A stretch of DNA of 64,000 bases from Strobilurus pachycystidiatus (taxonomy: Eukaryota > Basidiomycota > Agaricomycetes > Agaricales > Physalacriaceae): assembly GCA_019915135.1 (NCBI GenBank), contig JAHLMK010000018.1:434001-498000 (forward strand), in the 5' to 3' direction. Each line of letters starts with the position of its first letter. The stretch's first letter is position 1. Below, piece by piece: positions 11,120-24,200 of this stretch. The position numbers and the translations under genes are program-made. Under the pieces are notes generated by a model. It saw only the letters and a program-made list of their open reading frames with translations, was not told where the DNA came from and made no database searches.

Positions 11120-12244
11120 TCCAGTATATTGGCTTGAGCACATTATGAAGAGCGGCGCCGGCACCATACTATACATCATTCCTTCCGACGTGAGACGTAT
11201 ACAGTGGCGTGATGGACACAGTTTACAGACCGGGTGTAAAGATCATGATCAAAGACAGATTTCTGCCACGAGAAAGAGGCGTTCATCGTGAGTTCAGTGC
11301 AGGATCTCCCAGCAATCGTACATCGGATTAATCTAGCGGCCAGCCCAGAAATGCAAGAAAGCCACTTGAACGAGTCTATAACATAGGGTACGTCCCAGCA
11401 TGGGTCCCGCCAGCTCTTCATGCCCCAGATAAAGATCAAGCCGACAATGGATCATTGACAGCGAGCGCGACAGAGTGGAATCCTCTCCGCCTTGGGTATC
11501 CTCTTGCGTGATCAATACCACAATCGTCCTCTGAAGTTCGGCTTGGCGTTCGCTTGGCGTCGTTTTTCAGTCAGATTGAAAGGATGTCTGCGATAGTTCG
11601 AAGGCAACAAATTGACAGGAGCACGAGTGAAAGGCAACGGCATCAGATTCGGAGTGATTGTTCATGACGATTTAAAGGCCAGCGGACATGCCTGCACTGC
11701 CACCACGTGTTTGTACATAGCTCATGCATATGGCGCAGGCGCAATTTGCGATTTGTCCGTACATACTACACGGTACATCCCGTTGTCGCACTGAGCTTTA
11801 CAGGAGTGGCTCTGCTATCATAAGGTCTCGAGCCCAGAGATAATTTCGAGAGGCGCGGACTTCTCTCCTTCCACATTGCTATCTGCTTTCCCGCTGTACG
11901 CGCAAAATTTGCTTTTGACGCCTCAAATTGACGCAATAGCGTGGTTTTTGACGACGCTAATCACCGCGCCGGATGTCACACTATAGTACTTCTTGAGGGA
12001 TGGACCGTTTCATTTCACACCTACGTTTTTGTCAGAGCAAAACACGACCTTTCCGGAAATGATTGGAAATCCTTGAGGACACAAATTCTCATACTGGAAT
12101 AGCTCACAACAAGTACGACCGTCGTATTGAATGTAGTCTGTAGTCTTCCTGGGTTTCTCCCAAGTGAACATCACACAGGGAATAGAGCGTATGATTCTCT
12201 CGTATTAACAGATATATTATACTACTTCTCATCGCGTCCCCAAA
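11120..12244. other. Spacer, no supported gene
   Basis: About 1.1 kb with only short ORFs. It holds the upstream region of the secreted protein gene and the 3' region of the His-repeat gene. A TGACG-containing stretch recurs at 11920-11960 (TTTTGACGCCTC and TTTTTGACGACGC), meaning unknown. Confidence 0.35.
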
Positions 12245-14315
12245 TTACCACTTCATCTCACGCTGGAACTGCCACTTGTAGGGAGCAGTGTCAACAGCCG
12301 TCATCTCAGCTCTCGCAGCAACAGACATTGTCGCAGACGCATCTGAAGGAATGGAAGAAGGTGACGTTGAGCCGCTGGAACTGGTTGCGGACTCGGAAGA
12401 GGAGTTGGCAATATCGGAAGCAACTGCCTCGGCATCAACAAAGGTTGAAGACGCTGCAGGTGTTGAGGTGGGGGCTGTGGAAGATGCGGAGTTGGCGGTC
12501 GTTGACACGGGCGCAGACGAGTCCGAAAAAGAAGCGACCGAAGCAGAGGCACTGAAGACCTCGACATTGAGAGCGTTGATGGAGGAGGAAGAGGACGAAG
12601 CAGTTGAGCTGGCTTGGGCAGAGTCGGTGGACATGGAGGTAGCTGAGACCGAGACACTATCATCCTCAGCCATTGTCGCGGACGCAGTGCTAGAGGCAGT
12701 AACCGTGAGCGTGATGGTCTGAGTCTCGGTGAGAGTGGTGGTGTAGTTTCCCTGGACATCCGCGGCATCCACGCTCTCACTATGCTCCTGAGGCATGTTA
12801 GGTACAAAGACCAAGGAAACGTTCTGCGCCTGGGCCTCCCTCGAACGCATACTGGTGATCTCCGCGACACCTCCATCAACACCATCCGAAGAATCTGGAT
12901 CCTCGAGGGCATCCGCTGCCTGGGCGGTGGGTTTGGATGCCGACGCGCTCATGGGAGTGATGACATTGGTTTTGGGGCAATACATAAACGTCTGGCTGGC
13001 GTCGGGGTCGGGCTGGGCGGAGGAGGATGAGTTCATATCATTGAAGCAGGTCTGGACCGTCATGGGAGCAGGAGCGTCGGGATTCGAGTTGTATTCTGCA
13101 CACTGATAGACGACGGTGAGGTTCTTTGATTCCATGACCGGGAATTTGAGATTGACGTATTTGACATTGGGATCGCTCGAGGGAGGCATGGAGAGATCCT
13201 CCTCCATGTACGTCGTCGTGGATTTGGTGTCGGAAGCGTCCAGTTCGATCGGGTCCTTGTCTGTGTTCATGAACAGCGCACCGACCGTCTTGGGAGCTCC
13301 GATTCCGGCGTCGTTCTGGGCCTGGGAAGGGTGAGTTAGAAAACAACAAACAACTCTTCGCTGGGGACATACTACAAGACTGATGATTCCAGCGGGTGCG
13401 GTGCTGTCACTGGCGCGTCTGTCCATAGCCGCGCTGTTGCGACGAGCGTGGGCACGGTGAGAGCGGGAGACAATGAACGATTGGCCATGTGGGTTGGGGA
13501 CAAGAACAGAGGGAGACGAGCGGCGCCGGTGGACGTGAACACGGTCGTTATCGCCGTTGACGACAACCTTGTTGTGATCGTGATGATGATGGGGACGGCG
13601 GCGCTCGTGGACGTGAACACGGTCGTTGTCGCCGTTGACGATGACCTTGCCATGGCCATCGTGGTGATCGTGATGATGATGGGGACGGCGGCGCTCGTGA
13701 ACGTGAACACGGTCGTGGTCGCCATTGACGATGACCTTCTCGTGTTCATCGTGATGATGATGGGGACGGCGGCGCTCATGAATATGGACTCTGTCGTCAT
13801 CGCCGTTGACTACGACCCCGGTTTTCTCGTCGTGCCAGTCTTTGTCGTGGATATGGACGTGCTCGCCGTTGCCATCGATGACAATCTTGTTGCCGCTTTG
13901 AGGAGCGCGAGGAGAAAAGCGGTTCCGGCCAAAGTAGGCCTGGCTGGTCCCAAAAACATCGTCGTCGTCGGCCCTCTATATTGCGCGTATATGCGTTAGC
14001 AAAGGCGAGAAAACAAAGGATGAGGACGCGTACCGCTTCCTTCTTCCCGCCCTTCTTGTGCTTCTTGTCGCTCTTCTTAACATCGCCGTTGGTCTTCGTA
14101 TCGCCTTTCTTCCCGCTGGAAGGCTTCTTGCCTATAATCGACGCAGGAAGAGGAAGAACCGGGGCCGCCTTGTGAGGGCTGCTGTGCGCATCGTCCTGGG
14201 ACGCGACGTGGGACTCGGAATGGCGATTCGCGATAACGGCGGCGTCGACACTGCTGACAGCGGCGAGAGAGGCGGCAACGGCGAGGACAGCGAAGCGAGA
14301 AGTCAAGTGAACCAT
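12245..14315 (-). CDS. Secreted protein with His-rich tandem repeats and Ser/Thr-rich C-terminus
   Basis: Exons 14034-14315, 13373-13975 and 12245-13321 splice in frame to about 653 aa. Residues 1-26 are a signal peptide (ends SSVDA). A Lys/Gly-rich stretch follows (KKSDKKHKKGGKKEA). Residues 130-220 consist of about four copies of a unit of the form VIVNGDxDRVHVHERRRPHHHH, with a weaker fifth copy in front. The third exon has a globular part with several Cys (VVYQCAEYN, QTCFNDMN, FMYCPKTN), then about 190 residues of Ser/Thr/Ala-rich sequence typical of O-mannosylated wall proteins. No GPI signal is obvious at the C-terminus. The His clusters suggest metal binding, which is inference. I do not recognise the family. 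Confidence 0.75.
13500..13880 (-). repeat. Tandem coding repeats (His/Arg-rich unit)
   Basis: The minus strand carries tandem units of roughly 63-78 bp, each encoding V(I/V)VNGD-DRVH(V/I)H and then ERRRPHHHH. Copies differ mainly by small in-frame insertions after the His run (DEHEK, DHHDGHGK, DHNK). The pattern indicates recent slippage or unequal exchange within the exon. Confidence 0.85.
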
Positions 14316-14450
14316 ATTAGGGAGATATTAGGATGTGGATAGGCTGGATTAGAAGGATAGTTTGATACGGCGATCACCAGGATCAGCGGAGGATAGTGAA
14401 TGTGCAATGGAAAGCGCAGAGCTGGGTCCCCGATCGCCGGAGCGACTGTC

Positions 14451-14456
14451 TTATAC
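14451..14456 (-). promoter_or_regulatory. TATA-like element of the His-repeat gene
   Basis: TATAAG on the minus strand, about 140 bp upstream of the start codon at 14315. Position and context fit a core promoter; there is no other support. Confidence 0.3.
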
Positions 14457-14459
14457 CCA

Positions 14460-15347
14460 CTGTGGCGTATTATTTGCGCCACTTTGGCTGAGAAGGAAGC
14501 CAGATGCAGCACGTGAGCGTACGCGCTCCATTTCGGGAACCAATGACGATTCGCGTTTCCCTCAGAGTCGTCCTCGCTGGGTTGTGACCGTTCTACGGGG
14601 ATGCCATCGTTCAAGCGGTCGCTAGTCGGGTGTACGACGGATGGCGCGCGGGCCGCCCAGTGTCACTGCTCGGTACCTCGCCGCCCGGCCCTTCAGACCC
14701 TAGCGCCCGCCAATCGCACGACGATCCTTCCCCTGATGTTGCAGTCGCGGATTGCGCCCTGCCGCCTTGACAGCCTCCGATGCGGAAGCTGCGCAGACGC
14801 CGGTCGTTTGACAGGATGACAGCTTCTGGGTCCAGTCAAGACTCAACAGTGATTGATTCCGTGATAAACGGGATCTTTGCGCCACAGAGAATGCACTGTT
14901 CTGATTCCAAGGTTTGTGGCGAGTCATAGGGACCATCTGTTCAGAGTGATCAGTAAAACAACCATTGCCATGGACTGGCGACTATCGCCGGATCCACCAG
15001 TTCATTCGACGCTAGACCGCTATCAAAGTTTGGGATTTGCATGGATGACTATCATCCATTGATTAAGGGCGCATGTGAAACCAGATTACTTACTGCAGAC
15101 ATGAATGGACCGCAAAGGACTGACCCTTTATAGATACAGACCAAAAATTTCGTCCCTCGTAAAAGTCAAAAGGCAAGGTGTTCACAGAGTTATACCCGAT
15201 ACTACCCGATACAGCCGAAGTCTAGAACGCCGCTCTGTGTACACATGCTTGCTGGCGCCTTCCACTCATGAACCTCCACCTCGCCCGCTCTATATCCTCC
15301 CGACATACCTTGAGAATTGCCAAGACGGGTACATGTCAAGCGAGACA
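14460..15347. other. Divergent intergenic region
   Basis: Spacer between the His-repeat gene (-) and the thioesterase-like gene (+). No domain-bearing ORF. It presumably contains both promoters. Confidence 0.35.
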
Positions 15348-15354
15348 TATAAAT
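15348..15354 (+). promoter_or_regulatory. TATA box of the thioesterase-like gene
   Basis: TATAAAT about 55 bp before the ATG at 15409. Confidence 0.4.
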
Positions 15355-15408
15355 GTCCTCTTCCAATCTTCTTGTCTAATCCTTGCCAAGACTGAAATTG
15401 ACCATAGA

Positions 15409-16237
15409 ATGGCGGTGACGCATCATTTAGTCCCTGCGGAACTCCTGGTACATAGCCTCCTAGAGATCCTCAACCCAATTTAACCAGAGTCTCGGCTAGA
15501 GGCGGTGGAAACTGCGCGTAAGGCTCTCCGTGAGGCTGGTTATCGCGATCCGCGTTATTATTGGGAGCAACCCATCGTCTGGGGTGACCACGACTCTTTT
15601 CAGTAAGGACGCGAGCCTCGTAACCACTGACCATAATCTAACTTCTCTCCCGAGACATGTGAACAACGTTCGTTATGGTGCGTATAGTCTTACTCCACGG
15701 TAACCATCATCAATCAAGTATGAACCCACAACAGTGCGCTTCTTCGAATCAGTAAGTCGCCAAAACGCATTCATGCCGCTACCTTTGTTTTGGGTTTGTT
15801 CTGGTACCAAAACCTGTCTATAGAGCCGTATACACTGGATGCGCTATCTAGGTTATCGCCTCGGCGGTCCATCAGCCGCAGACTCTCTAATGCGCGGGCA
15901 AGGAATATCCCTCATCCTCAAATCTATCGAAGTACAATTCAGACGTCCCGTCACCTTCCCCGACACAGTCAGTACACCGACTCCCGCCTCACTGTTATGT
16001 TCTCAACGTTTCTGTCTGCAGCTACTCATCGCCCACCGCCCAGTGGAATCTGAAAGCGGCGGAGATCCATCGGTTCTCCATCTGCGGGCCTCTGCTTATT
16101 CCCTCAAGCAGAGCGCTTTTGTCGCGCACTCCAATGAAGCAGTCGTATGGTATGATTACGACAAGCTGAGGAAATGCGTCCCAGAGGAACGCTATCATCG
16201 TGCTGTGTGGGATCAGGAAGGGCACAGAGACGAATGA
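15409..16237 (+). pseudogene. 4HBT-fold (hot-dog) thioesterase-like gene with in-frame stop
   Basis: From the ATG at 15409 the frame runs 24 codons (ending LLEILNPI) to TAA at 15481-15483, then stays open through EAVETARKALREAGY and YYWEQPIVWGDHDSF. Introns with GT-AG ends then join QHVNNVRYVRFFES, SSRIHWMRYLGYRLGG, GISLILKSIEVQFRRPVTF and a last exon with VVWYDYDKLRKCV, ending in TGA. The block WGDxDSFQHVNNVRYVRFFE is the signature of fungal mitochondrial-type acyl-CoA thioesterases of the hot-dog fold; the Asp in WGDxD is the usual catalytic residue. Everything after the TAA splices cleanly, so the conserved core is intact and only the N-terminus is cut off. No alternative ATG precedes the core. 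Either this is a young nonsense allele or the first exon is elsewhere. Confidence 0.65.
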
Positions 16238-18222
16238 CTTGACCTTTACCTCTGCCCATCTGTGCCCGTATGCTCTACGTGATTTGATGAACGCCTATGA
16301 GCAGATTGCGGACAAGTGAACTATCTTGCCTTTCCACCCACTGTAGTATGAGGACCACGTAAACGGCAGAACTTCTGGTGCTGATTGTCCGTCAATGTCC
16401 GACTAGCATGCGTGTGAATCTGTCAGTCTCGAGGTATGAGCATGGTCAAGCTCCACAGCGCCTTCTTCTTCCCCAAGCCGAAACCTTCTTCCCTGGTCGG
16501 TCTCGTATTACTCTTGATTCAGCTCTTTCGGTTTCTTACAGAGTCAGTCAAAGAACCTTTGCGTCTTTAAGTTCGTCTACATGCTCTCTCCGAGGCTGTT
16601 GACACTGAAGATGGTCCTGGGCGGAACTATTGGTAACAACCTCTTCGGACGATTGTTTATTACGGTCAAACCCACCATCCGCATTATGCAAATGAGCACA
16701 ATAGTCTCGCGGAACCGCTTCTCAATCCGACTCAAAATTGCAGTTGAAGTTCGGACTGTAAATACGCTTGATCATTGCATACTGGAGGAGTTAGGACGGC
16801 GGCTTTCATCAACACAAGGATATCCAGAGGATATCCGAGCGCGGGCAGTTCGGAACCCGGTGTACTGATAACGCGATGAATGCCTATCGCCGCGTAAAGC
16901 AGGTGTGAATAGAGGACAAGGTTCAATTGAGAATGACGGCAGGTTAAGCGAGACGCCTCCTCAGCGCCCACGGACTCCTGAATATTCGTGATGCGCCCAA
17001 GTTGACGAGGTGAATGGATAGTGATCTAAGTAGGTACGGGCAAATGAGATGCTCTGCAGAGCCTCATAGCAATTGTGGCGCGACAACTTTCCGCTCGAAA
17101 CCGAGCAGAAGCTAGGACAGTATGCGTCATGGCTTGGCAGTGGATCAGAATCCGTTTCTGCCAATAATAGGTTGAGCTTGGTCGTGGAGGTTGAGAGGCA
17201 GATGGACGAGTCTTGGACGAGTCCCGAGGCAGCGCGCAGAGTATGCTATGGTAGCGGAACCTCACGGAACCTCACGGCCCTTAGGCTCAGGCCTAAGTCC
17301 GAGTCGACTGTCGATCCGCTAAAGCTGGAGATGTGCGATGCCAAGGAAGGGACGTCGGGCCGCGGGACCGCCAGTTGCACCGACGCAAACGTGGGAGAAG
17401 CACGCGCCCCGCCTTGAGATGGGTGGGCATGCTATGTGGCAACCACCTACTCTAAGCATTGCTCGATACCTGGGGTTTGAAAACGCGTACTGCTCAAAGG
17501 TGCTCTGACTCTGAGTCTGAGTCTCAGCGCATGAGTACGGCTTGCTGAGTCATTGCAGCCACGTGAGTTCTGGAACTTGATTCGTCTTCTCTTCCTCGCC
17601 GCCACAAGCAAATCAACCGAAAAAAAGTGTAAGAGTAATCACAACCAGCCCATCGTACGCGTTCAATGGACCTCAGACATGCTTCACGGTCGGCAACACA
17701 GATGAAATGATACAGTGCTTATGATGGCGGAGTGACGACCCTGCCTTTACGGTTGCCATGCTAGGTGTTCAGGAGGTGTGGTTGTTGAGATTCATATCGA
17801 ACTTGTTTCGGCAGCTCGCTTCTTAACATCAGACAGGGGGTATCCGTGCCTGAAATTCGTGAGGTCGCACCACGGTGACAATAAAGACCATTTGATGGCT
17901 TTGCCGTGAAGCCAGACACAAGCCGGATACCTGCCGAGCTGTCGCGCCGCCGAGCTGCCGTTTCGAATCAAGTAGTCATCGAACAGAGATGCGTCCGTAA
18001 CTTCTGAGGGACTGTGTTTGAAGTGAGATGAGTGTGGAAATAGGATGTACAGAGTATTCTGATTGTGTGAGTACAAAAATCTCGTATGCAAGATGTCCGA
18101 ACATAAAGTTATCAGTGGATAGTGTTGTGCATGCCAGTGTCAATGTTGCGTGATGTGCGACTTGAGCTCTCTCCTGGCGTTGCAGTCGCTTTTAAGGGTG
18201 GATAGTGTCTACACAAAGTAAA
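16238..18222. other. 2-kb stretch without a supported gene
   Basis: Short ORFs only (for example 16581-16868 + and 17792-18091 -), none with a recognised motif. Small simple repeats occur, such as GGAACCTCAC twice at 17259-17280 and CTGAGT runs near 17510. Part may be decayed coding sequence. Confidence 0.35.
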
Positions 18223-21200
18223 CTACGGGGCGTCTACTCTGGCATGCTTCCTAGGTCTATGTGATGTACTAGATGATGTTGACTGTGTGTCAGCCCGGGG
18301 CCGTCTCACCCCACCAAGTTGCACTACACTTTCCACAAGCTCCCCGGATAACATGTCAATGAAGTCGCTCGCCGGTAGGGCCCCTCTCTCCCTCGCATCG
18401 TCAAGAACTTCCCGTGATACACCTATCAGTTCCTCCTCTCTTGAAGATATGTATATGTCGATCCATAACCTGGCTGGAAGACTCGGTAGCTCGAGACGGT
18501 CTTCTTTGGGGTAGCTATGGTATAGGACGAGATGCTCGATTGCATTGTACTTCCATACTGTTGCCTCACAGAGTGCACAATGGAAGGGAAGATTGGTAGA
18601 CGGTGACGCTGCAGAGGGTTTAAGAGCATGCGCCCAGGACATGCGGTCGTAGTGGTAAGAGCAGTCAGACTGAGTCGAGCGCGTGAGCTTCATCTTCTTG
18701 TCTGTTGTGACGGTGAGTGTCGTAGAACACCCTGAGATGCCGCACCATCCGCACGGTTCTGATCCTATCTGAGTATTGAGATATCAGCATATGTTAATGA
18801 TATGTTTGAGTAACGAGCACCTTCTCTGTAATCTGAGGGGCCTCCAAGCCGCGCATGGAGCGAAGGATATGAACTCCTACATGGCTCCGCATGGCGCTTA
18901 GTGCAAATGTCTTGCCACAGAGCTTGCATGGAAGTCGAGCCTTCGGATCGTGTTTCTTGGTTAGCTGGAGTGCTGCAATGTTGTCTAGATAGAGATACTG
19001 TTGTCCTGTGTGAACAATTAGATATATACTTACTATACTGCATCGAATAACATACCGGAGTCGTCACGATAGGGCACAGCATCATTCTTGACCGACGGAA
19101 TCAGGCTTACTGCTTGAAGATACCCATCTGATGATGAATCATAGGTGTCCCATGCATAGGCGAGTAGCGAGTGGAGATCTCGATGCTTCAAGAAGCGACG
19201 GAATGAAAGTCGAGGCGCTGAGTCGGGAGCAATCTGCCGGAGATGCGGTGAAAGGATATAGAGAGAATCGGATGGAAGTTTAATGACTGAGACCTTAGGG
19301 TTGAGAAAGTTGTCCTCGTTGTCATTGAGCCGAAGGAATTGTGGTGGTGCAGACCATTCTAACGGATCCTCGAGCCCTAAGGTCAGATCAGAGTCCAAGT
19401 AGTCACTGTCAAGTTCTTCCTCATCCTCAATCCCGTCCTCCAGCTCCGTTTCAGTAGCTGGCTGAATGGAGACAACTTGGCAATATGCCCAAGTATCCCC
19501 AGAGAGCTGTGAGACGTCAACCGACTGAATCTGCTTCCGAGGCGTCCCGCTCTTCTCGAAATGTCGAACCTCCAAGACTGCTAGACAGAGGTTGTCATTG
19601 GAGCGAACAAGCGTCGCAGCAAGGTCACCAGCGCCGAGGGTTAACTCGGATGACCGATCTTTGGTGCTTGCAGAATCAAGGATGAACTTCTGGCTTTGCA
19701 TTCGCATGGCATTATTCTGGGAAACGCCAGCCGCTCGAAGAGTCCGAATAGTGGCTTTGCGGGCGTTGTCAGAGCGAATCAAGGCTGGAATGACTGAGTC
19801 TTTTCGGAACATCTTGCCATCAATTTCGACAAAGCGAGTCAGAGAATCTGAGATTGTGGGGGATGGCGGAGACTGCACTGGGGATGTATGGAGCTCGGGT
19901 GGAAGACCTTCGGTCTCAAAATCGTCCTCTATGCTGTTTCGAAAGAGCCCATCGATATTACTTGGTTGAGAGTTGAAGTCGATGATGAACTCGCGTGTCT
20001 CTTGTGCAGTGATATCCATAGGCTCTTCGTCGGGAGGAGGTGGAGGTGGTGCGGGACAAGGCGCGGGGCGAGGTGTGGAATCATGACCTTCCTCAGACCT
20101 CTGATCATCGGGCGACCAGCGCGAGCCAATGTATGACTTGCCGTCCGGTGTCATGAAGTTGACTGCCGGGTTTGTGAAGTCCTGCACAAAGTCGTATGTA
20201 TAGCCCAAGTACTGCAGAAGGACACCGTTAGCGCGAGCACGAGCGCGCTCCCAGATTGCGGGAAGATCAACGTCACCAACCCGCTTGTTCTCGTGGTTGA
20301 CTGAAGCGGGGTTGATGTGATCAAGGCCCTCCGCATCCTTCATATCTCGACGGCGGTGTCCCTTGTAGAGATCTGGGTTTCGCATGAACACTTCGACAAT
20401 TTCCGCCGCAATGCTCAGCTTCTGCGAAAGCTGTAAGACATCGAAGTTCGGACTGTGATCCTGTGTCCGAACGTTCGAGAATAGCATCTCAAGGCGATCG
20501 GTTCCAACTAGAATGAGGAGATACACTAGGTTGGGGTCTAGTTCAGCCAGGCGTGCGGCATTGAAGATAATGTCCTTCACGATGGCATGAGAGTCGGCAT
20601 ATAAAGCGCCAGTTAGGAAGGTGAGCCCGTGCTTCTTGTAGAGTGCATAGGACAGATGAGCATAGACTACGAGCGATTCGATCTGTTCGGATAGGCTTTG
20701 ATCGGTGATAAAAGGATCGACGAAGTAGTTCAAGACCTTTCCGATGAAAGTAATCTTGTCTACTTGATTGGCATCAGTCTCGAGTATAGTCGAAGACTCG
20801 GACTCAAAGCGAAGGAGGGTTTGGACGAGCCGTACAGCCTTTGGCACATTCATCTTGTCAGCGGGATCCATCAGATCGTTGGATCCCTCTGTCGCGATAT
20901 CTGGCAGCTGAGCAAGCAGCGAAGCGATGTGGACACTCTCGATTGTCGTGTCTCCAACTTGAATACCACTGAGACTCCGACATAGTGTTGCAAATCCTGG
21001 AGGTGATCATGAGTACGACTGGGGAACATCTGGAAACGCCTTTCTACTACATAGAGCTCGTGTAGTAGTGCAGTCTCTATAGTAGTGCACTCCTTCTATA
21101 AGGCCTATAGTCGCTACTGGTGTGCTATCACTGCTATGATGTGTGATATGAAATCAACAAATCGGTGATGCGGGGTTAGTGGATCGAGACCGCATGCTAG

Positions 21201-24200
21201 GCACGCTTACATCTGTCGTCCCGCCATCATACTCCGCCATAGTACGCATAGCGCAATAGCACCAGGAGTCCTCCAGTGGACTCGATTCCTGCACCAGACT
21301 GCCCCAACACAATAGAGGACAAAGAGAGAACTCATTTTGGCCCTGCCCTAAAGACCGTTTGAACGTGTATTCCGAGTTGGACGGCGGTGCACTTGTCAGT
21401 CCTTTCTCTTCTCACATCAAGGCTTGCTTTTGTCCTGGTCTACTCTGCAAGATATAGAATTGTTATAGTGCGTCTCTTGTTATCCTGCCTCACTTGAAGT
21501 CTCATCATGTTCTCTGTACAGGCTCTCCGCACACTCGCAAACGGCGGCTCATACCCCACTCCACAAGCTACAAGCAAAGCGGGCACCGTCGCCGTTCCGG
21601 ACAATCATCGATTTGAACAACACGGCGGCAAACCAGATATTGACGGCGGCCAGATGTGCTTTGCTAGTACGGGCACCTAGTGCCGCACAATTGCTGTTAC
21701 CGTACCTTTATTTGTACTCCATGTACATAGATCCGTATGAGACTTTGAAAATACATCTGTCTACTTTCGTGTGCAGTAGCGGAATTACAGGAGCAGCATT
21801 ACAAGCACAGCAGAGCCTGGCTTGAGTGCCTCCTGACGTCAGGGAACAATGTAGTAGACCAAGTAGAGCGTAGTAGCTCAACAGCATGATAGTATGCTAT
21901 AGTACGGACCATCAGGCACAGTGATTGAATAGCAAAAGCCCGTCTATTCGAGTGCTATATACTGGGAGGCTTTCTACAGGTACTATAACTACTATAGCAC
22001 TCCTCGAGTTCTACATAGACAACATGCATTTTCCAGATGAATGTAACAATCAACCGAATGAACATACTCTTGAAAACATGCTTTGGATCGCAAGTTACCA
22101 GAAGTCCGTGAACGCCAGTACAGAGATCAAGCCCATCAAGCTGCGCGAGCACCTTCCCATATCCCTTTGTGGTGTCAACCCGTTCCTTCATCGCAAGCTT
22201 AAAGCGCGCGGACCGAAAGGTTGAAGCTCCGTCGCTAGCAACAGTCACAATTGGACCGTGCAGTGCTTCACCGCGTGGATGCTTGTGCCAGACGTCAAGA
22301 AAGAGTGTAAGCCAATGAGCTAGAGCATCAGCATCCTCAGCTTTACACGTTGTAGAGAGAAGGACGGGGATTGGGAGGTAATTCTCCGGGTCAGAGATGG
22401 ATCCAATTGCGAGGACAGTTGCTTCTTTCCCGAGATGGATACGCTTGCCGTCTAACGCACTACTAATTGCGTCGATTGCCTCAAAGTCCCGAGCGGATAG
22501 TGATATTCCTAGTGCATGTGTATGTTCACGGCACGGAGCAAGCACTGCATCGTTGGCGTAGTCGTAGCGGCCAACTTCCTCGATTGCAATGTCATCCAGC
22601 ATTAGAATCTTGCCGGCACGACGCAAAGTGTCTGTAGTAGGCGGTGTACGCACTTCGGGGTCAAGCATCACATTGAATGCTTTATCCATATCTTCCTCGG
22701 TTGGTTGTGAAAGACAGATGTGAATGTTTGGAAGGGGGTAGTTGCGATGAAGAGTAGATGTCGATGGAAGGCCAAAGGCCTTCTGCATGGCAAAGAGAAG
22801 ACGGGGTCCTCCAAGAGCCTTGGCAAGGAATGCAAGATCGTACTCCCGTTGAGACCAGCCACCATGAGGCGTGTACAGACCATTGACACAGTCTTGGAGT
22901 CGCCCAAATAGGACCTTTGCACTTGTGCCTCGACGAAGCGCAACAGCCAGTAAACGACGTAAACCAGGAAGATCATACTCCGAGATGAAAGTGAGTATGC
23001 GTTGCTGTTCAGTTACAAGCTGTTTCGAGGTTTTCAGGCGTCGCTTAAGGTTTCTCTCCTAGCGGAAAGGTTATTGTTATTCAAGGGTCTATAAGTACGG
23101 GCACATACCTTCTTTCTTGAGCGGCGAAGCTGTTTCCGTACTGTTGTGAGGATATGGCGCATTTGTAGGTGGCTTAGGTAGTACCACGATGTCTTGGGTG
23201 ACGGGTCTTCAACCTGCATACGTTTGCTCAGCTCCGAGAACCGTGCGGAGGTTTGGAGATGAGCGCATGCATCGCAGACTCCCCGTAGACGTGCTTGAGT
23301 AGAGCTCAATCCACTACACTTCCTCGAGCGGAGCAGCAGGAAGTTTTCCTCATTCTCATTCTTGGTGTACCCGAGCACATCCCACGGCATCTCATGATGT
23401 TGATGGATGTCGAAGGGATACGTCTGCCAGGGATCGCCAGGTGACCACGGAACCGGTTGCCCAGGACATGCGTTTAGGTCCTCCTTTTCGTCCTCTTGGA
23501 GTGCCGAATCATCATCGTCACTGCTCTGGTTGAAGTCGGGCGTAGGAGATGATCGTGGCAATGAGTCTAACGAGGATTGCGAGTCTTCGTCTTCGTCTCC
23601 GGTTACAGGCATGGGGGTGTGGAGAGAGAAGAATGACTGCATTCGAGGTAGAGTAGTGGGTAATGAAGCGGATCGAGGGCGTGGTGTAGATGGGGCACTA
23701 GCTATAGGCCTAACATGTGTTATATCATCGCGCGGTGGCCGTGTCTCCTCTGATTGTAGTCGCGTCTCGTCCAACGGCATCTGCACCTCATCAGGTTGCG
23801 GTGTTTGTGGAGGTTGCGTTTGTGTATTATTCAATGAAGGACTCGCATCGACGGCCGATGATTGTGTCGTCTGCTTGATCAAGGATGTTAGTATAAGGGG
23901 TAACCCGAGATCAAGTATACTGACACCGAGTGGCGAATCCGACGTGTTTGCGCTCGCGCTTGTGGCCATTGATGCAGATGCAGCAGCCTGAGGGAATTGA
24001 GTTAACCAGCTAATGTAGACAGCAGTGACACGCACCATTGCTACCTGTATCTGCTCCCACTTTTTGCGAGCCCTTTCGCATGCTCTTGAGAGCCTGTGGA
24101 TTGAGAAAGGCCGAAGGAGATGCGAGCGCTGCAGGCCCACGCGCCCATGACAGCGATCACAGAGCAAAAAATCAGCACCAGTAATGTCCCGGAAGATGTC

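Noticed and set aside
12288..12722. Plus-strand acidic ORF opposite the His-repeat gene
   Set aside because: It is the shadow of the Ser/Thr-rich exon on the minus strand; the minus-strand frame splices into a signal-peptide protein.
13448..13999. Plus-strand ORF rich in Val/Met over the repeats
   Set aside because: Repetitive shadow of the His-rich exons; no start context or splice partners.
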